Shown: piece after piece, positions 1 to 6,005 of the stretch
Layout: every line of letters starts with the position of its first letter
Position numbering within the stretch: position 1 is the first letter of the stretch
Assembly (NCBI GenBank): GCA_045593785.1
Contig: JAZNXH010000101.1
Location: 1 to 15,071 of the forward strand
From: SZUA-448 sp045593785
GTDB lineage: Bacteria > Bacillota > Clostridia > Lachnospirales > Lachnospiraceae
DNA length: 15,071 nt
Direction: 5' to 3'
Notes under the pieces: generated by a model
What the model was told of the DNA's origin: nothing
Database searches by the model: none
What the model saw: the letters and a program-made list of their open reading frames with translations, nothing else
Position numbers and translations under genes: made by a program

Positions 1-628
1 AACTGAGGTCGCGTCTGAATGCATTCAGAAAAGAGTGCTGAAGTATGACAAGGACGGAGACAACCATTACGATACCATATCAGCATTTATTAAGAGTATG
101 CGGGGATCAGACCCGGATGCAGCCATCTATTATCTGGCGCGTATGTTGTATGCCGGAGAGGATCCGAAGTTTATCGCAAGGCGGATTATGATTTGTGCAT
201 CGGAGGATGTGTCTAATGCGGATCCGATGGCGCTCGTAGTAGCGGTGAATGCATCACTGGCTGCAGAGCGGGTTGGCATGCCGGAAGCACAACTGATTCT
301 GGCGCAGGCGGCTGCTTATGTTGCGACTGCACCGAAGAGCAATGCAACAACAAATGCGATTTTTGATGCTTTGAAGTTAGTAGAAGAGCAACGAACTGCT
401 TCGATTCCGCCATATCTGCAGGATGCACACTATAGTGATGCGTCAAAACTTGGACACGGAATCGGTTATAAGTATCCGCATCTGTTCCCGGGACATTATG
501 TGGAGCAGCAGTATCTCCCGGATGAGATAAAGGACAGGGTTTTCTATCGCCCGGACGGACAGGGATATGAAACGACAATTCTGCAGTATCTGGAACATAT
601 TAAGAAGTCTGCAGGTCAGGAGGAATGA
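1..628 (+). CDS. rarA: Replication-associated recombination protein A (RarA/MgsA), C-terminal part
   Basis: This is the C-terminal part of the RarA/MgsA AAA+ ATPase, which acts at stalled replication forks and is a relative of clamp-loader subunits. The reading frame is open from base 2, so the N-terminal ATPase core (Walker A and B) lies outside the window. What is visible is the family's C-terminal helical and tetramerisation region. It includes the diagnostic stretches YDKDGDNHYDTISAFIKS, RGSDPDAAIYYLARML and GEDPKFIARRIMICASEDV, then the AAYVATAPKSN and YKYPHLFPGHYVEQQYLP segments near the end. The GTG at 35 is internal and should not be taken as a start. The stop codon overlaps the ATG at 625 of the next gene, and AGGAGG at 618-623 lies inside this gene, so the two are probably translationally coupled. 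Recognition is by motif memory, but the match is very strong. Confidence 0.95.
   Translation, partial: TEVASECIQKRVLKYDKDGDNHYDTISAFIKSMRGSDPDAAIYYLARMLYAGEDPKFIARRIMICASEDVSNADPMALVVAVNASLAAERVGMPEAQLILAQAAAYVATAPKSNATTNAIFDALKLVEEQRTASIPPYLQDAHYSDASKLGHGIGYKYPHLFPGHYVEQQYLPDEIKDRVFYRPDGQGYETTILQYLEHIKKSAGQEE
618..623 (+). promoter_or_regulatory. Ribosome binding site that decides the start of the small membrane protein
   Basis: AGGAGG lies only 1 base before the ATG at 625 but 7 bases before the in-frame ATG at 631. The spacing therefore favours 631 as the true start. The site is inside the end of the rarA reading frame. Confidence 0.75.
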
Positions 629-630
629 TT

Positions 631-927
631 ATGAGTGATAAATTCAGAAGAATCGGAGCATTGATTGGTGTGTTCCTGCTTTTGGGAATCTATGTAGTTA
701 CCTTGGTAAGCGCGGCTTTACAAAAAGAGAGCACCGGAGGTTTGTTTGTTGCGTCGCTTTATTGTACTTTTGTGGTGCCGGTTTGGATTTTTGTGCTCCA
801 GGCAATCTATAACAGAACCCATAAGGATGCAGTAGGAAAAGCAGAAGTATCTAAGTTGGAGAAAGAGTCTGTAGCAGAAGAACCGGAACAGGAGAAGAAT
901 GCACAGGAAGAACAATCCGAAGAATAA
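631..927 (+). CDS. Small two-helix membrane protein with acidic tail
   Basis: This is an unrecognised 98-residue protein. A basic N-terminus (MSDKFRR) precedes a first hydrophobic segment at about residues 9-29, a short polar loop containing QKESTGG, and a second hydrophobic segment at about 37-60. The remaining tail (about 67-98) is highly charged and dominated by glutamate. By the positive-inside rule both termini may face the cytoplasm, giving a helical hairpin, but that is inference. The start at 631 is chosen because AGGAGG at 618-623 has normal spacing to it; an ATG two codons upstream (625) overlaps the rarA stop. The position directly after rarA, with a terminator after its own stop, makes it the last gene of that transcription unit. 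No function can be assigned. Confidence 0.75.
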   Translation: MSDKFRRIGALIGVFLLLGIYVVTLVSAALQKESTGGLFVASLYCTFVVPVWIFVLQAIYNRTHKDAVGKAEVSKLEKESVAEEPEQEKNAQEEQSEE

Positions 928-930
928 AAG

Positions 931-960
931 AACAGCCGTAAGTTGCTACTTACGGCTGTT
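931..960. terminator. Bidirectional rho-independent terminator between convergent genes
   Basis: AACAGCCGTAAG (931-942) is perfectly complementary to CTTACGGCTGTT (949-960), giving a 12-bp stem that a T-A pair extends inward to a 4-base loop. TTTTCTT follows on the plus strand. On the minus strand the stem is followed by CTTTTATTC, so it can also terminate the XRE gene coming from the right. Confidence 0.9.
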
Positions 961-979
961 TTCTTATGAGAGTGTGTGA

Positions 980-1318
980 TTAACGGTGTTCCTGTTTGTA
1001 AATCAGATATTCAACATAAGACTTTAACTCGGCTGCAGATTCCTGATCCAATTGCTGGTAAAGATTGAAAAAGTCTACGATGTCTTTGTCGAGAACTTCA
1101 CCGCCTACCGGAAGATATGCATCGGAAATGCCGAGCAGATAGTCACACGATACGTCAAAATACTTGGATAATGCAATCAGCTTATCGAATGACGGTTCGT
1201 TACGCTTGGACTCATAATTTGAAATTGCAGTCGGCTTTAAGCCCAGAATATCAGCAAGTTCGCTCTGCGTCAGTTTGTGTCGCTGGCGAAGCTGTTTCAA
1301 GCGCAGGTTAAAATTCAT
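980..1318 (-). CDS. XRE-family (Cro/CI-type) transcriptional regulator
   Basis: This is a 112-residue DNA-binding protein. The first 65 or so residues form a classic HTH_3/XRE domain: LKQLRQRHKLTQSELAD, then LGLKPTAISNYESKRNEP as turn plus recognition helix, then the FDKLIALSKYFDVSCDYLLG ending. The C-terminal 45 residues are helical and charged and may serve dimerisation; there is no peptidase or ligand domain. The ATG at 1318 is preceded on the minus strand by GGAGGGG at good spacing. A sigma-A promoter with consensus -35 and -10 boxes reads into it. It stands alone, convergent to the rarA unit and divergent from the histidine kinase cluster, so it may regulate itself or that cluster, but no target is proven. 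It resembles phage or ICE repressors, yet no other mobile-element gene is nearby. Confidence 0.88.
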   Translation of the reverse strand: MNFNLRLKQLRQRHKLTQSELADILGLKPTAISNYESKRNEPSFDKLIALSKYFDVSCDYLLGISDAYLPVGGEVLDKDIVDFFNLYQQLDQESAAELKSYVEYLIYKQEHR

Positions 1319-1359
1319 AGAACCCCTCCATTCTTATCTGTCTCTTTGTGTGTCCGATT

Positions 1360-1388
1360 ATTATAACAAAAATAGAAAAATGTGTCAA
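1360..1388 (-). promoter_or_regulatory. Sigma-A promoter for the XRE regulator
   Basis: On the minus strand TTGACA (1388-1383) is followed after a 17-base spacer by TATAAT (1365-1360). Both boxes match the consensus exactly. The start codon of the XRE gene lies about 40 bases downstream of the -10 box. Confidence 0.88.
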
Positions 1389-1391
1389 TAC

Positions 1392-1427
1392 CATTCGTGA
1401 AATGAAAGAAAAAATCACGTTTTGTGA
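1392..1427. promoter_or_regulatory. Possible operator: two short inverted repeats upstream of the XRE promoter
   Basis: CATT-CGTGA-AATG (1392-1404) and TCAC-GTTTT-GTGA (1415-1427) are two 13-base dyads directly upstream of the XRE -35 box. Both contain GTGAAA. They are candidate XRE binding sites on position and symmetry alone; the dyads are short and could be chance. Confidence 0.25.
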
Positions 1428-1494
1428 AAGGTTTGCGCGAATACACGATACGAAACAAAGGTGAATATTAGGAAATTTATCTCGGAAAAGCAAG

Positions 1495-1521
1495 AAAATA
1501 GTGGCTTCGGCAAGCCGATAC
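1495..1521 (+). promoter_or_regulatory. Possible sigma-28 (SigD/FliA)-like promoter upstream of the signalling cluster
   Basis: GCCGATAC (1514-1521) matches the sigma-28 -10 element GCCGATAA at 7 of 8 bases. An AAAA occupies the position expected for TAAA (1495-1498), with the proper 15-base separation. The rest of the -35 region is a poor match. GGCTT-CGGC-AAGCC (1503-1516) is a small hairpin overlapping it, which may explain part of the GCC match. Confidence 0.35.
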
Positions 1522-1522
1522 A

Positions 1523-1551
1523 TTGACAAAAAGAGTGTGAAAGAATATCAT
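1523..1551 (+). promoter_or_regulatory. Sigma-A promoter for the signalling cluster
   Basis: TTGACA (1523-1528) and TATCAT (1546-1551) are separated by 17 bases. The histidine kinase start codon lies about 47 bases downstream of the -10 box. A TGTGAAAG motif (1536-1543) that also occurs near the XRE promoter sits in the spacer. Confidence 0.75.
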
Positions 1552-1583
1552 TGTAATATAGCGCAACAAATGGTTGCAAGTAC

Positions 1584-1590
1584 GGAAAGG
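1584..1590 (+). promoter_or_regulatory. Ribosome binding site that decides the histidine kinase start
   Basis: GGAAAGG ends at 1590, so it overlaps the in-frame GTG at 1590 and sits 8 bases before the ATG at 1599. This favours 1599 as the start. Confidence 0.7.
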
Positions 1591-1598
1591 TGAATTAT

Positions 1599-3053
1599 AT
1601 GAAGAACATACCGTTGCAGTGTTATTATGAAATTGCGGCACATTGTAAGGAGGCTTTCTTTATTTTTAATAAGGAAGGTATCATCGCGTATTGTAACACG
1701 GTCGCAGAAGAAGAGACTTCATACGGAGCAGCGTTGCGCGGGATATCGGTTTGTGACATTTTTCCGGAACTCGTGGAAGTGGTGAACGGTCATGCTGTGT
1801 GGAAGACACAGGAAACAGAAGTGGAAACTTCAGCATATCGCCAGAACAAGACCTGTTATCCGGTGAAGGCAAGCTTAGTAACAATGGAAGATGATGAGAT
1901 TGCCGGCATTATTATCAGTACCGATTATACAGAACAAAAAGAATCTGTCTGGACTGCAAAACAATCTTTGGCAGAAATGGAATACGGCATTCGCATGCGG
2001 ACGCAGTTTATGGCAAATATTACGCATGAACTCAGAACGCCGGTGAACGGAATGAAGGGGATGGCAGAGAATCTCCTGGATACACCGTTGAACTTAAGTC
2101 AGCAGGAAACTGTAAATATCATTATCCGCAACTGTAATAATATGTCGAAGATTATCAATGATATTCTTGATTTTTCAAAGATAGAAGCAGGAAAGATGAC
2201 GATTGAGCGGGCAAAGTTTAATTTCCGTAAATTCCTGGACGAGCTGTTAACGTTTCATTTGAATAAAGTGAACGAAAAAGGCTTGAAATTGATTGCAAAT
2301 ATTGCACCGGATGTACCTACTTATATTATTACGGATGAGGTGCGTCTGGGTCAGGTTATCAATAATCTGATTGCAAACGCGTTGAAGTTTACTTCAGTTG
2401 GATATATTGCGCTGGAGGTATCTGTGAACAAGCGGACAAGTACACAGGTGGAACTCTTTTTCATGGTGATTGATACCGGTATCGGCATCAATGAGGAAGA
2501 AAAAGAGCGTCTGTTCAAATCGTTTTCACAGGTAGATGGTTCGATTACCAGACGATATGGCGGAACGGGACTCGGTCTGTCAATCAGCAAACAGCTGGTT
2601 GAATTGATGGGTGGACAGATTCGTGTTGATAGTGAAAAAGGAAAGGGAAGTACATTCTCATTCTCAGTAAAAGCGAGTCTGGCAGAACCGGAAGAAGGCG
2701 AAGAAGAATATACTACACCGGTTGGTCGGTTTGAATATAGTAAGGCAAGTGACGGAAAGAGTGTATCGTACCGGAGCATTCTGGAGGAAGAAGACCTTCT
2801 TGATGAGAATGAAAATCTGTACACGGCGCGCGAATCGTTGGAAAAGTTAAAACTCTGCATCGATTTGGGTAATTGGGAGAAAGCAGAGGAGTTTGCAGGC
2901 GTTGTGAAAAATATGATTCCGGATAATTTGCCGGATTTGAGGAAGCTGGCATTCCGTTTGGAACTGGCAGTACGCAAGGAAGATCAGGACAAATCAGCCG
3001 AGTTGGGAGAAGAATTGGACAGCGCATTTGAAGAAGTGCTGGACAAAAAATAA
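1599..3053 (+). CDS. PAS-domain sensor histidine kinase with degenerate Hpt-like C-terminal tail
   Basis: This is a 484-residue kinase without a signal peptide or membrane segment, so it is probably a cytoplasmic sensor. Residues about 8-115 form a PAS-like domain (FFIFNKEGIIAYCN, later IIISTDYTEQK). The HisKA helix pair carries the phospho-acceptor His143 in NITHELRTPVNG. The ATPase domain has an N box (NNLIANALKFT, 255-265), G1 (DTGIGI, 292-297), F box (FKSFSQVDGS) and G2 (GGTGLGLSISK, 321-331), all intact. After an acidic linker a helical tail (about 417-484) resembles an Hpt domain, but the segment where Hpt proteins have AHxLKG reads AGVVKN, so the phosphorylatable histidine is absent. 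Unlike many hybrid kinases it has no receiver of its own; the receiver is the next gene. It is the first gene of the cluster and follows a sigma-A promoter. The signal sensed is unknown. Confidence 0.9.
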   Translation: MKNIPLQCYYEIAAHCKEAFFIFNKEGIIAYCNTVAEEETSYGAALRGISVCDIFPELVEVVNGHAVWKTQETEVETSAYRQNKTCYPVKASLVTMEDDEIAGIIISTDYTEQKESVWTAKQSLAEMEYGIRMRTQFMANITHELRTPVNGMKGMAENLLDTPLNLSQQETVNIIIRNCNNMSKIINDILDFSKIEAGKMTIERAKFNFRKFLDELLTFHLNKVNEKGLKLIANIAPDVPTYIITDEVRLGQVINNLIANALKFTSVGYIALEVSVNKRTSTQVELFFMVIDTGIGINEEEKERLFKSFSQVDGSITRRYGGTGLGLSISKQLVELMGGQIRVDSEKGKGSTFSFSVKASLAEPEEGEEEYTTPVGRFEYSKASDGKSVSYRSILEEEDLLDENENLYTARESLEKLKLCIDLGNWEKAEEFAGVVKNMIPDNLPDLRKLAFRLELAVRKEDQDKSAELGEELDSAFEEVLDKK

Positions 3054-3088
3054 CAGGTAGGTTACGGTTTCAGGGTAGGAGATGCAAG

Positions 3089-4159
3089 ATGGTGATGCAA
3101 GAGAAAAAAACGGAAAATGTACTGATCGTAGATGATGTGGTTGCCAATCTCGTTGTTTTGACCGATATCATTAAGAAAGCAGGATATATTGCACGTCCGG
3201 TTACCAGTGTAAAACAGGCGATGGATGCGATTGAGGCAAAGTTGCCGGATTTGATTCTGTTGGATATTACCATGCCGGATGTGGATGGTTTCGAGTATTG
3301 TGCCATGTTGAAGAAAAATGTTAAGACAAGGGATATTCCGGTTATCTTTATTTCAGCGATGGCATCTCCGGAGACAAAAGAAAAAGGATTTTTGATTGGC
3401 GGTGTTGATTTTATACAGAAGCCGTTTGAAGAAAGAGAAGTATCGCTGCGTGTCGGAACCCATCTGAAGTTATATCGTATGCAGAGAGAGCTGGAGGAAT
3501 ACAATAAACAGCTGCAAAAGACGATCAACGCACAGATTCGTAAGATGAATGAGCAACAGCATCTTGTAATCTTTGCTTTGGCGAAGATGGCGGAAGGCCG
3601 AGACAACACCAGCGAACACCATGCTGAAAATGTAGGAAAGAATGCGCGGATGTTAGCAATGTCCCTGCAGTTCAGCCCGAAGTTTTCCCGTGAAATATCA
3701 AATGAGTTTGTTGACATGATCGAAATGGTTGCTCCGCTCCATGACCTCGGAAAGATTACGATTCCGGACAGAGTGCTTCTGAAAGCAGGGAAGCTGACTC
3801 CGGCTGAGATGGAGATTATTAAGACACATTCAACACTCGGTGCGGATTCTCTGCGCGAAATCTATGAAAAGAGTTATGGGAATCCGATGCTAAAGATGGC
3901 AATTGACATTACGGAGAGCCATCACGAGCGTTGGGACGGAACCGGTTATCCGCATGGACTTGCAGGAACGGACATTCCGTTGTCAGCGCGGATTACAGCG
4001 GTTGTTGATGTTTACGATACTTTGTGCAGTAAACGTTGTTACAAAGATGCATATTCTCATGAGAAAGCGATTGAGATTATCAACGAAGAAGCCGGAAAGA
4101 GTTTTGATCCGGACATTATCGAAGTGTTCAATAAGGTACAGAGACAGTTAAAACACTAA
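3089..4159 (+). CDS. Response regulator with HD-GYP domain (predicted c-di-GMP phosphodiesterase)
   Basis: This 356-residue protein has an N-terminal receiver (about 10-130) with acidic pocket Asp15/Asp16, phospho-acceptor Asp59 (LLDITMPDVDG), Ser89 and Lys111 (IQKPF). A short coiled linker (about 130-160) follows, then an HD-GYP domain. The metal-binding residues look complete: His178 region, HD at 218-219 (PLHDLGKITIPD), His247 (KTHSTLG), HHE at 278-280, WDGTGYP at 282-288 and Asp307 (VVDVYD). Such domains hydrolyse c-di-GMP to pGpG or GMP, so phosphorylation by the upstream kinase would plausibly tune c-di-GMP. AGGAG at 3077-3081 with 7-base spacing supports the ATG at 3089. It lies 35 bases after the kinase stop and 19 before the CheA-like gene, consistent with one mRNA. 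Intact motifs suggest an active enzyme; actual activity is inferred. Confidence 0.93.
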   Translation: MVMQEKKTENVLIVDDVVANLVVLTDIIKKAGYIARPVTSVKQAMDAIEAKLPDLILLDITMPDVDGFEYCAMLKKNVKTRDIPVIFISAMASPETKEKGFLIGGVDFIQKPFEEREVSLRVGTHLKLYRMQRELEEYNKQLQKTINAQIRKMNEQQHLVIFALAKMAEGRDNTSEHHAENVGKNARMLAMSLQFSPKFSREISNEFVDMIEMVAPLHDLGKITIPDRVLLKAGKLTPAEMEIIKTHSTLGADSLREIYEKSYGNPMLKMAIDITESHHERWDGTGYPHGLAGTDIPLSARITAVVDVYDTLCSKRCYKDAYSHEKAIEIINEEAGKSFDPDIIEVFNKVQRQLKH

Positions 4160-4178
4160 GGCGAAAGTGAGAAACCAT

Positions 4179-5609
4179 ATGACCAGAGATCCTATGATGG
4201 AAATCTTCATGGCAGAATGTCAGGATTTGATTAGTCAGTACGAGACATATCTTTCCATGGCAGATGAGAAGCAGGAATACGATTTGAACTTAATAAATGA
4301 GATATTCCGGATTACACATACCTTGAAGGCAGATGCAACCATGATGCTTTATGAATGTGTTGCCGTTCCGATGCGAGCCTTTGAAAAAGTGTTGTATTAT
4401 TGTAGGGATGAGATTCATGGGGTTTTGGATTTTGATGAGTTCTCAGCAGTACTGATGGAAGTGATTGAATATACGGCTGATGAACTGATGCGGATTGAGA
4501 ACGGCAGTGCACAACCAACAGACGGAGACGGGTTGCGTGAACGGATTCTGGCATATCGGGACCGCCTGGCTGCCCGCATGCATCCGGATGAAGTAGAGCA
4601 GGTAGAAGAAAAGGCAAAGAGCGAGTTACGCGCGGAACCGATGCGTTTTTATATCGGAAGCCAGACCGAAACGTTGAACGAAACGGCGGAAACAAAGCAG
4701 GATGTTCAAAGCGAAGGAAAAGAGCCGATATCGGAACCGGCAGCGTCACAGACGGCAGTTATGGTTGACCGGATTGGAGTAGCAGTAAACCAAGACCATG
4801 CTCCGGTTTCCACACAAAAACTTACGGTATCGACCGGCGATATTACAGAACTGTATCACTTGATTGAACGCCTGCAGCAGATGGAAGAACAGGTAGTAGA
4901 TCGTTTTTCCGACAAGGTAATACTGTTTTCAGATTTATTATGTGCATACGATGGTTTGCTGGAAGAATTACGCGATTGGGCAACGAATGCATGGATGACT
5001 CCGATTTCGTATTTGTCGCCGAAGCTGAGAAGGACAGTCCATGAGATGAATGACCGACTTGGAAGAGCTGTGACGCTCACGATAGAGGGAGAGCATGTTG
5101 CAGTAGAGAAAGGCTGGCTGGATCGTCTGTCTTCCACCATGGTTCATCTGATTCGCAATGCAATCGATCACGGAATCGAAAGTAAAGAAAGCAGAATAAG
5201 CAAAGGGAAATCTCCGGAAGGTAATATATGCATATCGTATCGTCATCTGGAGGAAGACAATATTTTTGAATTGATTGTAGAGGACGATGGAAGAGGTGTT
5301 AACGCGGATAAAATTAAAGAAGCGGCCATCCAGCGGGGATTGGTTTCCGTTGGGGATGAGATGAGCTTTGAAAACATTCTGAATCTGATGTTTGCGCCCG
5401 GAGTAACTACGAATGAGCGTGTGAGCGAGTATTCGGGCCGTGGCGTCGGCATGGATACCGTATGGCATAATATAAACGAACTTGGAGGCACGATTTGCGT
5501 TGATAGTGAGCGCAATCATGGGTTGAAGGTAGTAATCCGGATTCCGTACCATAGTGAGGCAGAGGAGAAGGAGGAGATTTCGGATGAGGATATTGATAGC
5601 AGAAGATGA
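4179..5609 (+). CDS. CheA-like histidine kinase (Hpt plus HATPase) lacking a CheW-like domain
   Basis: This 476-residue protein has CheA architecture but is shortened. An Hpt (P1-like) helical domain at about 1-110 carries His47 in RITHTLKADATMM, where most Hpt domains have HxxKGS. A glutamate-rich linker (about 140-215) follows, then a helical segment and a CheA-type ATPase: N box HLIRNAIDHGIE (323 on), G1 DDGRGV (369-374), then LMFAPGVTTNERVSEYSGRG and VGMD (to 426). The protein ends about 50 residues later, so the CheW-like P5 domain that couples CheA to chemoreceptors is missing; a role outside receptor arrays is likely. The ATG at 4179 is preferred, but an in-frame GTG at 4167 with AAGG 5 bases upstream is a real alternative. 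The last 26 bases overlap the following CheY-like gene, its likely phosphoryl acceptor. Confidence 0.88.
   Translation: MTRDPMMEIFMAECQDLISQYETYLSMADEKQEYDLNLINEIFRITHTLKADATMMLYECVAVPMRAFEKVLYYCRDEIHGVLDFDEFSAVLMEVIEYTADELMRIENGSAQPTDGDGLRERILAYRDRLAARMHPDEVEQVEEKAKSELRAEPMRFYIGSQTETLNETAETKQDVQSEGKEPISEPAASQTAVMVDRIGVAVNQDHAPVSTQKLTVSTGDITELYHLIERLQQMEEQVVDRFSDKVILFSDLLCAYDGLLEELRDWATNAWMTPISYLSPKLRRTVHEMNDRLGRAVTLTIEGEHVAVEKGWLDRLSSTMVHLIRNAIDHGIESKESRISKGKSPEGNICISYRHLEEDNIFELIVEDDGRGVNADKIKEAAIQRGLVSVGDEMSFENILNLMFAPGVTTNERVSEYSGRGVGMDTVWHNINELGGTICVDSERNHGLKVVIRIPYHSEAEEKEEISDEDIDSRR
5568..5576 (+). promoter_or_regulatory. Strong ribosome binding site inside the CheA-like gene
   Basis: AAGGAGGAG lies 7 bases before the ATG at 5584 and fixes the start of the receiver gene. 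An in-frame GTG at 5554 would put the site inside the protein as an arginine-rich leader, which is implausible. Confidence 0.85.
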
Positions 5610-5982
5610 TTTCGCAAGCAGAAAATTCATGTTGAGGTTTTTGACCAAATACGCGGAAGTTGACGTGACAGTAGATGGTCAGGAGGCTGTCAATGCGTTT
5701 GAACTTGCGTTGGAAGATGGGGAACCGTATGATCTTGTCTGCCTTGATGTCATGATGCCGAACATGGACGGACTGGAGGCATTGGAAACAATCCGACAGA
5801 TTGAGGCAGGATATGACACTGCAACGAAGCGCGCGCGAGTGATTATGACGACTGCATTGAACGAAGTGAACCAGGTGGATAAAGCATTTCAGCTTGGTTG
5901 TGAGGGATATGCGGTAAAACCGATTGATACAGATAAGTTTCTAATGATTATGGACAAGATGGGATTACCGGTTCACGGGTAA
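5584..5982 (+). CDS. Single-domain CheY-like response regulator
   Basis: This is a 132-residue stand-alone receiver with no output domain. The acidic pair Asp8/Asp9 (IAEDDFASRK), phospho-acceptor Asp55 (CLDVMMPNMDG), Thr89/Thr90 and Lys112 (AVKPID) are all in place, so it should be phosphorylatable. Receivers of this kind act by binding a partner protein or by passing phosphate on in a relay. Its start lies within the end of the CheA-like gene (26-base overlap), strongly suggesting the pair works together. It is shorter than the full open frame because AAGGAGGAG points to the ATG at 5584. It could be a CheY for a motor, but the absence of a CheW domain in its presumed kinase argues for another target. 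The next gene begins 23 bases downstream. Confidence 0.92.
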   Translation: MRILIAEDDFASRKFMLRFLTKYAEVDVTVDGQEAVNAFELALEDGEPYDLVCLDVMMPNMDGLEALETIRQIEAGYDTATKRARVIMTTALNEVNQVDKAFQLGCEGYAVKPIDTDKFLMIMDKMGLPVHG

Positions 5983-6005
5983 TCGTGTGAACGGACGGAA
6001 AGAGT

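Noticed and set aside
980..1318. XRE regulator considered as a prophage or ICE remnant
   Set aside because: No integrase, recombinase, att-like repeats or other phage genes are nearby, and the flanking genes are ordinary chromosomal ones.
1308..1529. 73-codon minus-strand frame upstream of the XRE gene
   Set aside because: It covers the intergenic promoters of two genes, resembles no protein, and overlaps the XRE start.
1563..1577. GCAAC-AAATG-GTTGC hairpin before the histidine kinase
   Set aside because: The stem is only 5 bp, with no T-tract and no recognisable riboswitch pattern; too weak to annotate.
2351..2977. 208-codon minus-strand frame opposite the histidine kinase
   Set aside because: It is a shadow of a clear kinase domain and has serine/arginine-rich, low-complexity content.
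4724..4731. GCCGATAT resembling a sigma-28 -10 box
   Set aside because: It lies within the CheA-like coding region, is part of a palindrome, and has no TAAA at the required distance.
4968..5648. 226-codon minus-strand frame opposite the CheA-like gene
   Set aside because: It mirrors the conserved ATPase domain and the start of the receiver, and shows no family features.
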